A stretch of 64,000 nucleotides of DNA from Asanoa siamensis. Its GTDB lineage: Bacteria > Actinomycetota > Actinomycetes > Mycobacteriales > Micromonosporaceae. Positions 1 through 7,994 of this stretch are shown here, one piece after another (within the stretch, counting starts at the first letter, position 1; each line of letters starts with the position of its first letter). The notes beneath the pieces are model-generated. The model was given only the letters and a program-made list of their open reading frames with translations. It had not been told where the DNA came from and ran no database searches. The position numbers and the translations under genes were made by a program. The stretch is taken from positions 19,172-83,171 of the forward strand of contig NZ_BONE01000036.1 in assembly GCF_016862555.1 (NCBI RefSeq), written 5' to 3'.

Positions 1-875
1 GTGACCGAGTCGGCCCGCTCGATGCCGTCGAGCAGGTGCCGGCGTCGGGTCGAGACGAGCAGGCCGCAGCCGTACGCCGCGTCGACGTGCAGCCAGACGC
101 CGCGGCGGGCGCAGGCCTCGGCGATGTCGGCGATCGGGTCGACGCAGCCGAGGTCGGTGGTGCCCGCGGTCGCGACGACGGCCATCGGTGTGAGGCCGAA
201 GCGGGTCAGGCCGTCCAGCGCCGCGGTCAGCGCGACCGGGTCCATCCGGCCGCCGCCGTCGGTGCCGACGGTGACGACGGCGTCACGGCCGAGCCCGAGC
301 AGGATCGCCGCCTGGGTGACGCTGAAGTGGGCCTCGGCGGTGGCCAGGACGCGCATCCGGGACAGGTCGGTGGCCGGGCTCGCCTCCCGGGCGAGCAGCA
401 GCCCGTGCAGGTTGGACTGGGTGCCGCCGCTGGTGAAGACGCCGTCCGCGTCGGGGCCGAAGCCGATCCGGCCGGCGGCCCAGTCGACCAGCCGGCGCTC
501 GATCAACGTGCCGGTGGTGCTCTGGTCGTAGGTGTCGACCGACGAGTTGACGGCGGCCAGCAGCACCTCGGCGCTGAGCGCGGGGAGGGCGACGGGGCAG
601 TTCAGGTGGGCGACGTAGCCGGGCTCGTGGAACCAGACCGCGTGGTCGAGGTAGAGGCGGGCGATCTCGTCGAGGGCGGCGTCGGTGTCGCCCAGCGGCC
701 GGTCCAGGTCGACGGCGTCGACCATGCCCTGCAGGTCGGTCAGGCTCGCGCCCGAGTAGGGGCGGCGCACGGTGCTCACCCGCTCCGCGACGGCGGCGGC
801 GGCCCGCGCGACGTCGTGCTGGAACGTGGTGACAGTGGACCGGCCGAACAAGTGTGGAGTGGAGCTCTCCAACAC
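1..875 (-). CDS. desA: DesA-type pyridoxal-phosphate decarboxylase (lysine decarboxylase), 3' part cut by window edge
   Basis: Group II PLP-dependent amino-acid decarboxylase. By resemblance to Streptomyces DesA it probably converts lysine to cadaverine, the first step of desferrioxamine-type siderophores. The visible 291 residues include YVAHLNCPVALPAL, NSSVDTYDQSTTGTLIERR, FTSGGTQSNLHGLLLAREA and HVDAAYGCGLL; the last contains the aspartate that contacts the PLP ring nitrogen. The sequence stops just before the expected PLP-binding lysine. The start is GTG at 875 or TTG at 872, behind GGGAGG; spacing slightly favours the TTG. A 19-bp iron box abuts the ribosome binding site, so expression should be repressed by iron. 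The rest of a siderophore operon is expected beyond the left edge. A diaminobutyrate or aromatic amino-acid decarboxylase is the alternative. Confidence 0.85.
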   Translation of the reverse strand, partial: MLESSTPHLFGRSTVTTFQHDVARAAAAVAERVSTVRRPYSGASLTDLQGMVDAVDLDRPLGDTDAALDEIARLYLDHAVWFHEPGYVAHLNCPVALPALSAEVLLAAVNSSVDTYDQSTTGTLIERRLVDWAAGRIGFGPDADGVFTSGGTQSNLHGLLLAREASPATDLSRMRVLATAEAHFSVTQAAILLGLGRDAVVTVGTDGGGRMDPVALTAALDGLTRFGLTPMAVVATAGTTDLGCVDPIADIAEACARRGVWLHVDAAYGCGLLVSTRRRHLLDGIERADSV

Positions 876-884
876 GACCTCCCT

Positions 885-903
885 TTAGGTTAGCCTTGCC
901 TAA
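885..903 (-). promoter_or_regulatory. Iron box (IdeR/DmdR/DtxR operator) in front of desA
   Basis: TTAGGTTAGCCTTGCCTAA matches the 19-bp actinobacterial iron box at 16 of 19 positions. It lies directly upstream of the GGGAGG ribosome binding site of the decarboxylase. A promoter can be read just above it on the minus strand: TTCCGT at 942-937, a 17-bp spacer and TAACGT at 919-914. The operator would therefore overlap the transcription start region. Confidence 0.85.
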
Positions 904-967
904 CTCGGGCCAGACGTTACCTGGCTGACGCGCGAAACGGAACAGGGGGTCGCTAGGGTAGGTATTC

Positions 968-1633
968 ATGCGGATCATTGGGGTCGGGTTCGGGCGGACG
1001 GGGACGCGGTCGCTGCGGGTGGCGCTGGAACGGCTGGGCGCCGGGCCGTGCCTGCACATGCAGGAGCTCAGCGTGGGCGCGCACCGCGAGCGGGAGGCGG
1101 CCCGGTGGCTCCGGGCGGCCGACGGCGAGACGGTCGACTGGCACGAGATGTTCACCGGTTGGCAGTCCACTGTCGACTGGCCGGCCTGCAGCCGGTGGCG
1201 GGAGGTCTGCGCCGCCTTCCCGGACGCCCCGGTGCTGCTCAACCACCGCGACTTCGACGGGTTCTACCGCAGCGCCGAGCGGACGATCTGGGCCGTGCGC
1301 CAGGCCGCCCGGGCGGGCACCCTCGGGCCCCGGCCCGACGGCGAGGTGCAGCCCGCGGCGTTCCGCCACGTGCTCGAACGCCTGGTCTGGCAGGGCGACT
1401 TCCAGGGGCGGTTCGAGGACCGGGCCTGGATGGAGCGGATGTACGACCAGCGGCTCGCGGCCATCCGCGCGGAGATCCCGGCCGGGCGACTCGTCGAGTG
1501 GCGGCTCGGCCACGACGGATGGGAGCCGCTGGCCCGCGCGCTGGGCGTGCCCGTACCCGACGAGCCCTTTCCCCACCTGCACCACACCGCCGAGTTCCGG
1601 GAGCAGGTGGGGCTCGGTCAGTCGGCCACGTAG
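968..1633 (+). CDS. Sulfotransferase family protein (Sulfotransfer_4 type)
   Basis: A 221-residue protein of the PAPS-sulfotransferase fold, widespread in actinomycetes with unknown acceptors. The N-terminal GFGRTGTRSL motif (residues 7-16) is the 5'-phosphosulfate-binding loop. Downstream segments LLNHRDFDGFYRSAERTIW and WQGDFQGRF resemble the family. ATG 968 is preceded by TAGGGT at 954-959 with an 8-nt gap and no ribosome binding site, so the mRNA is probably leaderless. Its last 16 nt overlap the convergent regulator gene. The substrate cannot be told from the sequence. Confidence 0.75.
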   Translation: MRIIGVGFGRTGTRSLRVALERLGAGPCLHMQELSVGAHREREAARWLRAADGETVDWHEMFTGWQSTVDWPACSRWREVCAAFPDAPVLLNHRDFDGFYRSAERTIWAVRQAARAGTLGPRPDGEVQPAAFRHVLERLVWQGDFQGRFEDRAWMERMYDQRLAAIRAEIPAGRLVEWRLGHDGWEPLARALGVPVPDEPFPHLHHTAEFREQVGLGQSAT

Positions 1634-2466
1634 CGCCGGCCACCGTCGCCGAGGACCCGCAGGAACTCGAAGCTGTCGGCGGTGTGCGAGCCCGGCTGCG
1701 GCCGGAAGATCACGAGCCGCTGGCCGGTGCTCTCGGCGCGGACGTAGTCGCACTGGACGTCGAGGTTGCCCGCCCGCGGATGGACGATCAGCTTGCGGGT
1801 GCTGTGCAGCGGCGTCACCCGCATCTCATGCCAGTAGCGGGCGAACTCGTCGCTGGCCGACTCCAGGTCGGCGACGAGCCGCTCGACCTTCGGGTCCGGG
1901 CCCCGGCGGGAGGCGGCGGCCCGTAGGTCGGCCACGTAGCCCCGGCCCAGCGACTCGTGCTCCTGCGGCGCGTTCAGCTCGCGCGACGCGGGATCCGTGA
2001 ACCAGCGCCAGACCACGTTGTTGGACCGCTCGTCGCCGTCGGTCCAGCGGCCGAGCAGTGCCCGGCTCAGCGCGTTCTGCGCCAGCATCGTGGTCAGGTC
2101 GTCGACGACCTGCGCCGGCACGGTGTCGAGGGTGTCGAGCAGGAACATCAGCGCGGGGTCGACGTATCCGGTGTCGACACCGGGGTTCGGCGCCGAGTAG
2201 CCGGCCAGCCGGTAGAGGTAGTCACGCTCCTCGACCGAGAGTCGCAACGCCCCCGCCAGCGCGCCGAGCAGCGTCTCCGACGGCGTGCCGGCCCGCGACT
2301 GCTCCAGCCGCTCGTAGTAGTCGACGGAGAGGTTCGCCAGCAGCGCGACCTCCTCGCGGCGCAGGCCGGGTGTGCGGCGCCGGCCGCCCGACGGGATGCC
2401 CACGTCGGACGGCCGGAGCGCCTCCCGGCGGCTCCGCAGGAAATCGCCGAGCTCGCCACGTGCCAC
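1618..2466 (-). CDS. MmyB-like XRE-family transcriptional regulator
   Basis: A 282-residue one-component regulator. An N-terminal helix-turn-helix (about residues 7-80, with LRREEVALLANLSVDYYERLEQ) is followed by a MmyB-type ligand-binding, PAS-like domain (about 105-280, with VVWRWFTDP and YWHEMRVTPLH). In this family the C-terminal domain is thought to bind a small hydrophobic ligand, and the regulator often controls an adjacent redox enzyme. Its GTG start sits 7 nt after the stop of the upstream aldo/keto reductase, behind GAGTGAGG, so the two form an operon. Confidence 0.85.
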   Translation of the reverse strand: MARGELGDFLRSRREALRPSDVGIPSGGRRRTPGLRREEVALLANLSVDYYERLEQSRAGTPSETLLGALAGALRLSVEERDYLYRLAGYSAPNPGVDTGYVDPALMFLLDTLDTVPAQVVDDLTTMLAQNALSRALLGRWTDGDERSNNVVWRWFTDPASRELNAPQEHESLGRGYVADLRAAASRRGPDPKVERLVADLESASDEFARYWHEMRVTPLHSTRKLIVHPRAGNLDVQCDYVRAESTGQRLVIFRPQPGSHTADSFEFLRVLGDGGRRYVAD

Positions 2467-2473
2467 TACGACC

Positions 2474-3469
2474 TCACTCCTCGATGGCGGCCATCGCCTC
2501 GGGCGTGTAGCGGGCGCCGGCCGCCGCGCCCACCGGCAGGATCACGCCCAGCTCCGCCATGACCGCCGGGGTCAGCTCGATCGCCGCCGCGGCCACGTTC
2601 TCCTCGAGGTACGTGCGGTGCTTGGTGCCCGGGATGGCCGTGCCGCCCCGCTCCAGCACCCACGCTAGTGCGAGTTGGGCGGGGGTGACGCCGACCCGGT
2701 CGGCGACGGCCCGGATGCGGTCCACGAGCACCAGGTTGCGGTCGATGTTGCCGTCGGCCAGGCGCGGCCACGTCCGGCGGAAGTCGCCCTCCGGCACGTC
2801 GTCCATGCTGCGGATGGTGCCGGTGAGGAAGCCGCGACCCAGTGGGGAGTACGCGACGAAGCCGAGCCCCAGCTCGCGGGTGGCCGCCAGCACGCCGTTG
2901 GCCTCGACGTCCCGGCTGAACAACGAGTACTCGGTCTGCACCGCCGACAGCGGCGCGGTCGCGTGCGCCCGGCGGATGCTCCGCGCCGAGGCCTCGCTGA
3001 TGCCCAGATAGCCGACCGTGCCGGCCGTGACGAATTCGCCCAGCGCGCCGATGCTCTCCTCGACGGGCACAGCCGGGTCCACCCGGTGCAGGTAGAGCAG
3101 ATCGATCCGGTCGACGCCGAGCCGGCGCAGCGACCGCTCGACGGCGACGCGCAGGTACGCGGGCTGGCCGTTGGCGGGCCCGACGAGTCGGTCCTGGTCG
3201 TCGAACGTGCCGCCGCCGACCTTGGTGGCGATGACCGTTTCGGCCCGGCGGCTTGCCAGTGCCCGGCCGAGCAGCCGTTCCGCCTCGCCGTAGCCGTAGA
3301 AGTCGGCGGTGTCGAACATGGTCACACCGAGGTCGAGCGCGCGGTGGATGGTGGCCGTCGACTCGGCGTCGTCGCGGGTGCCGTACGCGGCGGTCAGGCC
3401 GAACGTGCCCAGCCCCTCGACGGAGGCGGTCAGGCCCTGGTTTCCGATCGTGTGTGTACGCAATGCCAT
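2474..3469 (-). CDS. Aldo/keto reductase
   Basis: A 331-residue NADPH-dependent (beta/alpha)8-barrel reductase. The catalytic tetrad is visible as D53, Y58, K83 and H128 (FDTADFYGYGE, IATKVGGG, LLYLHRVDP). The C-terminal cofactor-binding part GTAIPGTKH is also present. ATG 3469 is chosen because GGTGGA lies 4 nt upstream; the GTG at 3478 lies within that ribosome binding site. It is co-transcribed with the downstream MmyB-like regulator, which may control it. The carbonyl substrate is unknown. Confidence 0.87.
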   Translation of the reverse strand: MALRTHTIGNQGLTASVEGLGTFGLTAAYGTRDDAESTATIHRALDLGVTMFDTADFYGYGEAERLLGRALASRRAETVIATKVGGGTFDDQDRLVGPANGQPAYLRVAVERSLRRLGVDRIDLLYLHRVDPAVPVEESIGALGEFVTAGTVGYLGISEASARSIRRAHATAPLSAVQTEYSLFSRDVEANGVLAATRELGLGFVAYSPLGRGFLTGTIRSMDDVPEGDFRRTWPRLADGNIDRNLVLVDRIRAVADRVGVTPAQLALAWVLERGGTAIPGTKHRTYLEENVAAAAIELTPAVMAELGVILPVGAAAGARYTPEAMAAIEE

Positions 3470-3570
3470 GCGGTCCACCGTGCTCCCGCTCGGAGTCGGT
3501 AGCGGCGTCCTGGTTATCCCCGGTCCGGGAGGGCGACCTTCGCGCGAACTGAGCGGGAAGTCTCACGTGG

Positions 3571-3600
3571 TTGACACCTCGGCGCGGGCGACCGTAGCGT
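3571..3600 (+). promoter_or_regulatory. Promoter of the cbtB-cbtA riboswitch transcript
   Basis: TTGACA (3571-3576), an 18-bp spacer and TAGCGT (3595-3600) form a close match to the actinobacterial housekeeping promoter. Transcription would start near 3607, just before the conserved riboswitch sequence. Confidence 0.7.
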
Positions 3601-3605
3601 CCCGG

Positions 3606-3705
3606 GCAGACGTGACGACGGTAGGAAGCCGGTGGGAATCCGGCGCGGTCGCGCCACTGTGACCACGCGCAGGCGTGGGAGTCAGACCCTCCGTCGACAC
3701 CGAAA
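3606..3705 (+). promoter_or_regulatory. Cobalamin (B12) riboswitch upstream of cbtB
   Basis: The segment carries the class hallmarks in order: GGAAGCCGGTGGGAATCCGG (3624-3643), the B12 box GCGCCACTGTGAC (3651-3663), a variable hairpin GCGCAGGCGTGGG, and the closing GTCAGACC (3681-3688). It lies between the promoter at 3571 and the GAGGAGG ribosome binding site of cbtB. Adenosylcobalamin binding should shut off cobalt uptake, most likely by masking that site. Exact boundaries are approximate. Confidence 0.93.
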
Positions 3706-3743
3706 CCCGTCGTGGGACGCGTGATCCCGAGGAGGTTCGCCCC

Positions 3744-3965
3744 GTGTCCAGCATCTCGTCTTCCGCCACCCCGAGCCCGGCCGTCCAGCCCGTGGCCATC
3801 CCGTGGCGTGCGCTCCAGCCCTGGCTCCTGTTCGGCGCCGTGCTCGCGATCGCGTTGCTCTACTTCGTCGGCACCGAGCAGGGTGTGTTCCACCTGATCG
3901 GTGGCAGCGGCGTGCACGAGTTCGTGCACGACGGCCGCCACCTGCTCGGTTTCCCCTGCCACTGA
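3744..3965 (+). CDS. cbtB: Cobalt transporter subunit CbtB
   Basis: A 73-residue single-pass membrane protein, the small partner of CbtA in B12-regulated cobalt uptake. One transmembrane helix spans about residues 24-42 (PWLLFGAVLAIALLYFVG). A histidine-rich tail (VHEFVHDGRHLLGFPCH) is typical of the family and is a likely metal site. The GTG start has GAGGAGG 8 nt upstream. It follows the B12 riboswitch and precedes cbtA by 13 nt. Confidence 0.9.
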   Translation: MSSISSSATPSPAVQPVAIPWRALQPWLLFGAVLAIALLYFVGTEQGVFHLIGGSGVHEFVHDGRHLLGFPCH

Positions 3966-3978
3966 CGGGCGGGGCATC

Positions 3979-4704
3979 GTGCTGTCCCCCCGTTCGTTGC
4001 TGATCCGCGGCATGCTGGTGGGACTGGCCGCCGGCGTGCTCGCGTTCGTCTTCGCCTACCTCGTGGGCGAGGGCCCGATCGACGCGGCGATCGCCTTCGA
4101 GGAGGCGCACTCGCCACCCGGTGAGCCCGGGTCGGTGACCCGCACGGTGCAGAGCACCGTCGGCCTGCTCACCGCGACGCTGATCTACGGCGTCGCGCTG
4201 GGCGGGATCTTCTCGATGGTGTTCGCCGCCGCCTACGGGCGCCTCGGCCGGCTCGGGCCGCGGGCCACCGCGGCGCTGGTCGCGCTGGCCGGCTTCGTCA
4301 CCGTGGCGTTCGTGCCGTGGCTCAAGTATCCGGCCAACCCGCCGGCCACCGGCTCCGAGGACAGCATCGGGCGGCGTACGTCGCTCTACTTCCTCCTGCT
4401 GGTGATCGCGCTGGCGGCCCTGGCGCTCGCCGTCTACATCGGACGGGCGCGGGTCGGCCGGCTCGGCCTGTGGAACGCGTCCATCCTGGGTGCCGGTGCG
4501 TTCGTCGCCGTGGTCGTGGTGGCACACGTGCTGCTGCCGACGATCGAGGAGATTCCGGAGGGCTTCTCGCCGCTCGTGCTCTGGAACTTCCGCCTGGCCT
4601 CGCTCGGCACGCAGGTGGTCGTCTGGACCACCCTCGGGCTCGGCCTGGGCGCGCTCGTGGAGCGCACCCTCCGCCGCGAAGCGGTGCTCACCGCCTCCGC
4701 CTAG
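3979..4704 (+). CDS. cbtA: Cobalt transporter subunit CbtA
   Basis: A 241-residue integral membrane protein with about five to six hydrophobic segments. CbtA is the presumed permease of a riboswitch-controlled cobalt importer. Family-like parts include LIRGMLVGLAAGVLAFVFAY near the N-terminus and VAFVPWLKYPANPP in the middle. GTG 3979 fits the family length; an upstream in-frame GTG at 3901 would run inside cbtB and is rejected. It is in one transcript with cbtB. The convergent cbiX gene ends 35 nt away. Confidence 0.9.
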   Translation: MLSPRSLLIRGMLVGLAAGVLAFVFAYLVGEGPIDAAIAFEEAHSPPGEPGSVTRTVQSTVGLLTATLIYGVALGGIFSMVFAAAYGRLGRLGPRATAALVALAGFVTVAFVPWLKYPANPPATGSEDSIGRRTSLYFLLLVIALAALALAVYIGRARVGRLGLWNASILGAGAFVAVVVVAHVLLPTIEEIPEGFSPLVLWNFRLASLGTQVVVWTTLGLGLGALVERTLRREAVLTASA

Positions 4705-4738
4705 TCAGCCAGCCAGCCGCTCCGGCCGGCCACCGCCC

Positions 4739-5587
4739 TCAGTGCTGATGGTGGTGGTCGGCCGGATGCGTGTGCGGCACCTGCGCGGCGCCGACCGCGT
4801 GCTCGTGGAACGGCAGGGCGATCCGGTACTTGCACGTGTCGCAGTTGGCGCGGATGTCACCGGCCAGCGCTTCGCGGTAGCGCTCGACCACGATCTCGGC
4901 CAGGCCCGCGCAGTCGCCGATCACCTCGGCGGTGCGGACGTCGGCGTGGTGTTCGGTCGCCCACTCGGCCGCCTGGGTGGCGACCCGGCGGGGCAGGACG
5001 CCGGTGAAGAGGAAGTAGGGCAGCACCACCGTTTTCGCCGCACCCAGGGCGCGACAGCGGTCGAGGCCGGCCGGCACGCTGGGCTGGGCGAGCGAGACGA
5101 ACGCGTACTCCACGCCGGACACGTCCGTGGTCTCCGCGAGCAGGCGGGCCACCTTGGCGACCTCGGCGTTGGCGTCCGGGTCGGTGGAGCCCCGGCCGAC
5201 CAGCAGCACGGTGGTGTTCCTGTCGGCTCCCGCGTCGCTCAGGCGTTCCCGGAGCAGGGCGAGCACGCCCGGGTGCGGGCCGAGCGGTCGCCCGTAGGCG
5301 AAGGTCAGGCCGGGATGCCTTGCCCGTTCGGCGGCCAGCGAGCCGGGGATGTCGCCCTTGGCGTGGCCGGCGGCGACGAGCATCAGGGGTACGCAGGCCA
5401 GCCGCCGGACCCCGTCCGTCAGCAGGTCGGCGACCGCGTCCTTGACCGGTGGCTCCGACAGTTCGATGAAGCCGCCGGCGACCGGCACGTCGAGGCTCCG
5501 GCCGACCCGCGCGACGAAGCGGCGGAAGTCGTCGACCCCGTCCGGGTCCTTGGTGCCGTGGCCGGCGATGAGCAGAGGGGTGGTCAT
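4739..5587 (-). CDS. cbiX: CbiX-type sirohydrochlorin chelatase
   Basis: A 282-residue class II chelatase with two tandem half-domains. The metal-binding histidines sit in LLIAGHGTKD (about residue 10) and LVAAGHAKGD (about residue 74). The C-terminus adds a CDTCKYR cysteine pair and a histidine-rich tail with HTHPADHHHQH, typical of actinobacterial CbiX. It inserts cobalt (possibly iron for siroheme) into sirohydrochlorin. The ATG overlaps the cobH stop by ATGA. It is the last gene of the riboswitch-controlled operon. Confidence 0.88.
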   Translation of the reverse strand: MTTPLLIAGHGTKDPDGVDDFRRFVARVGRSLDVPVAGGFIELSEPPVKDAVADLLTDGVRRLACVPLMLVAAGHAKGDIPGSLAAERARHPGLTFAYGRPLGPHPGVLALLRERLSDAGADRNTTVLLVGRGSTDPDANAEVAKVARLLAETTDVSGVEYAFVSLAQPSVPAGLDRCRALGAAKTVVLPYFLFTGVLPRRVATQAAEWATEHHADVRTAEVIGDCAGLAEIVVERYREALAGDIRANCDTCKYRIALPFHEHAVGAAQVPHTHPADHHHQH

Positions 5588-6186
5588 GCGAGCGGATCTC
5601 CGTACAGCAGGGCGTTGACGGCGGCGGCGGCGACGGCCGCGCCGCCGCGTGCGGACCGGTTGGACAGGTGCGGCAGCGCGGTCTCGCGCAGGGCGGCCTT
5701 GGACTCGGCCGCGCCGACGTAGCCGACGGGGAGCCCGATGACGAGCGCCGGCCGGATCGCACCGGTGGTGGCAAGGTCGATCAGCTCGACCAGCGCGGTC
5801 GGCGCGTTGCCGATCACCCAGACCGCGCCGTCCGGGTTTTCCTCGGCGGCGAGCCGGATTCCGGCGGCGGAGCGGGTGAGCCCGGTGTCGCGGGCCAGCG
5901 CGGCCGTCTCGGGCGCGGCGACGAGGCAGGTCGCCGGGTAGGTGGTGACGCCGGCCGCCACCATCGACACGTCGGTGACAAGGGGAGCGCCGGCGGCCAG
6001 CGCGGCCCGGCCGGCGGCCAGCGCCGCCTCGTCGGTGACCAGGTCGGTGAGCCAGCCAGGGTCCGCGGTGGTGTGGATGATCCGCTCGATTACGTCCCGG
6101 GTGTGCGGCGGCAGGGCGGCGGTGTCGGCCGCGCGGCGCAGGATCCGGTAGGACTCCGCCTCGATCGGGTGCACCGTGCGTTTCAC
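5584..6186 (-). CDS. cobH: Precorrin-8X methylmutase
   Basis: A 200-residue enzyme moving the C11 methyl to C12 to form hydrogenobyrinate. The N-terminus VKRTVHPIEAESYRIL and the catalytic histidine in VIERIIHTTADP match CobH/CbiC, as does IGLPVGYVGAAESKAAL. GTG 6186 overlaps the cobJ stop by GTGA and gives the usual N-terminus. A GTG at 6195 would add three residues and cannot be excluded. It lies between cbiG-cobJ and cbiX in the operon. Confidence 0.92.
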   Translation of the reverse strand: MKRTVHPIEAESYRILRRAADTAALPPHTRDVIERIIHTTADPGWLTDLVTDEAALAAGRAALAAGAPLVTDVSMVAAGVTTYPATCLVAAPETAALARDTGLTRSAAGIRLAAEENPDGAVWVIGNAPTALVELIDLATTGAIRPALVIGLPVGYVGAAESKAALRETALPHLSNRSARGGAAVAAAAVNALLYGDPLA

Positions 6187-7880
6187 GACAGCCACGCGTA
6201 CTCCCGGGGTGTGACCATCCGCCCGGCCACGACCCGGCTGCGGCTGGAGCCGACCAGGACCACCGATCGCATGTCCACGATGGACGGATCGGCGGCCAGT
6301 GCCGCGACGGTGGTGAGGTGGACGTGCTGGCCCGGCCGCGTCGCGTCGCGGACGACGCCGACGGGGGTGTCCGGCGGCCGGTGCGCCCGGAGGATCGCCA
6401 GGGCCTCGTCGAACTGGGTGATCCGCGTGCGGCTGCGCGGGTTGTAGAGGCAGGCGACCAGGTCCGCGGCGGCGACGGCCCGGAGCCGCTCGGCGATCAC
6501 GGGCCAGGGTGTGTGCAGGTCCGAGAGCGACACGTAGGCGTGGTCGTGCCCGAGCGGCGCGCCCAGCAGGGCGCTCGCGGCCAGCGCGGCGGTGACGCCC
6601 GGCACGGCCTCGACGTCGACGTCGTCCCCGGCGAGCTCCAGCGCGGGTGAGGCCATGGCGTAGAGCCCGGCGTCACCGGACCCGATCAGCGCCACGGCGT
6701 GCCCCTCGGTGGCCAGCTCGACGGCTTCGCGGGCGCGCTTGGCCTCCTCGCCGAGCACGGACGCGACGATCCGGGTGCCGGGGGAGAGGAGGTGGCGCAC
6801 CTGGTCCACGTACTGGTCGAGCCCGACCACCACGGCCGCCCGGCGCAGCGCGGCGGTGGCCCGCGGGGTGCGCAGGTCCTCGGCGCCGGGCCCGATGCCG
6901 ACGATGGTCAGCCGGCCGCGGGGCACGAGCCGGGCCACGGCGGCGGTCGCTGTCGGGGTGACCCGCTTGGTCACCACGAGCTCCGCGCCGCGCCCGGCGT
7001 CGCGGGCGGCCCGCAGCGCGGCCGCCTCGGCCACACTCGGCGTGCCGACCGCGGCCCGCACGACCTCGGACGGCGTCGGCACGTCCTCGCCGGCCAGCTC
7101 GGCGGCGGGGAACGTCAGCACGGGCCAGCCGCGATGGGCCGCGAACGCGAGGATGCCGGCCTCGTCGGCCTTGACGTCCACAGTGGCCAGCGCCCGCACG
7201 GCGGCGGGGTCGAGCCCGCCGTCCGCCAGCGCGGCGTGCACCACGGCGGCGACCGCCTCTTCGGTGACGCCCCGGCTCGCGCCGACGCCGACCACCAGGG
7301 ACGGCGGGCGGTAGACGAGGTCGCCGGTGGCGTCGACGCGGTCCGAGACGACCAGGCGCACCGGGTCGGGGCCGTCGTCGGGTAGGGCGGGAACCGGCCA
7401 GGTCCGGTCGGCGACCACGACCGCGCCGGCGCCGTCGAGCACCGCGCGGGTCACCCGGGCGACCGGAGCCGGGTCGGCGAGCCGGAAGCCCAGGTCCGCG
7501 CCGAAGCCGTCGAGCGGTGGCAGCCCCGCGCTGTCGGTGGCGGTGGTGACGACGGGTTCGGCGCCGAGCAGCGCGGCGATCCGCCGGGCCGCGTCGTTGG
7601 CGCCGCCGTCGTGGCCACCGGTCAGGGCCACCGCGAAGCGGCCCGCCTCGTCGACGCAGACGACGCCGGGGTCGGTGTGCTTGTCGGACAGCAGGGGAGC
7701 GATCAGGCGCACCGTCGCGCCGGTGGCGAGGAAGCAGACCAGCACCTCACTGCCCGCCCAGGCTTCGGCGAACTGGTCGCGGACCGGGCCGTCGAAGACG
7801 CGGACCTCGCCGGGCCAGGCGTCCGCGAGGCGGGCGGCCAGGCGTCGGCCCGCCGCGGTCGGTGCGACGACGCCGATCAT
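6183..7880 (-). CDS. cobJ: CbiG-CobJ fusion: cobalt-precorrin-5A hydrolase / precorrin-3B C17-methyltransferase
   Basis: A 565-residue bifunctional corrin-ring contraction enzyme. Residues 1-110 are the CbiG N-terminal domain (FLATGATVRLIAPLLSDKH, ALTGGHDGGAN). About 195-310 is the CbiG C-terminal domain (LVVGVGASRGVTEEAV, TVDVKADEAGI). About 325-565 is a tetrapyrrole methyltransferase (VGIGPGAEDLRTPRA, IGSGDAGLYAM, AVPGVTAALAASALLGAPLGHD). Such fusions are common in actinomycetes. Its ATG overlaps the stop of a 27-codon mini-ORF (ATGA), which in turn overlaps cobL. The first residues MIG-VVAPTAAGRRLAA reappear in that mini-ORF through a tandem duplication. Confidence 0.93.
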   Translation of the reverse strand: MIGVVAPTAAGRRLAARLADAWPGEVRVFDGPVRDQFAEAWAGSEVLVCFLATGATVRLIAPLLSDKHTDPGVVCVDEAGRFAVALTGGHDGGANDAARRIAALLGAEPVVTTATDSAGLPPLDGFGADLGFRLADPAPVARVTRAVLDGAGAVVVADRTWPVPALPDDGPDPVRLVVSDRVDATGDLVYRPPSLVVGVGASRGVTEEAVAAVVHAALADGGLDPAAVRALATVDVKADEAGILAFAAHRGWPVLTFPAAELAGEDVPTPSEVVRAAVGTPSVAEAAALRAARDAGRGAELVVTKRVTPTATAAVARLVPRGRLTIVGIGPGAEDLRTPRATAALRRAAVVVGLDQYVDQVRHLLSPGTRIVASVLGEEAKRAREAVELATEGHAVALIGSGDAGLYAMASPALELAGDDVDVEAVPGVTAALAASALLGAPLGHDHAYVSLSDLHTPWPVIAERLRAVAAADLVACLYNPRSRTRITQFDEALAILRAHRPPDTPVGVVRDATRPGQHVHLTTVAALAADPSIVDMRSVVLVGSSRSRVVAGRMVTPREYAWLS

Positions 7881-7994
7881 CGGGACCCCCAGAGCAGTCT
7901 CACGGGGTTGGTCGCGGCCAGGCGTCGGCCCGCCGCGGTCGGTGCGACCGCGCCGATCATCGGGACCCCCAGACCAGCGTCACCGGGTTGGTCG
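7835..7994. repeat. 80-bp tandem duplication at the cobL / cbiG-cobJ junction
   Basis: Copies at 7835-7914 and 7915-7994 differ at about 6 of 80 positions. Each copy holds, on the minus strand, the last codons of cobL and the first codons of cbiG. CGGCCAGGCG borders the copies at 7835, 7915 and 7995; it is the shared RRLAA / HRLAA coding stretch of the two genes and the likely recombination site. Confidence 0.95.
7877..7960 (-). CDS. 27-residue coupling mini-ORF between cobL and cbiG-cobJ
   Basis: Its ATG overlaps the cobL stop (ATGA, 7960-7957) and its TGA overlaps the cbiG-cobJ start (ATGA, 7880-7877). The peptide begins like CbiG (MIGAVAPTAAGRRLAA) and ends like CobL (ATNPVRLLWGSR). It is the by-product of the 80-bp duplication, and it keeps the stop-start chain unbroken. 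I see no reason to expect a function for the peptide. Whether it is translated is untested. Confidence 0.55.
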   Translation of the reverse strand: MIGAVAPTAAGRRLAATNPVRLLWGSR

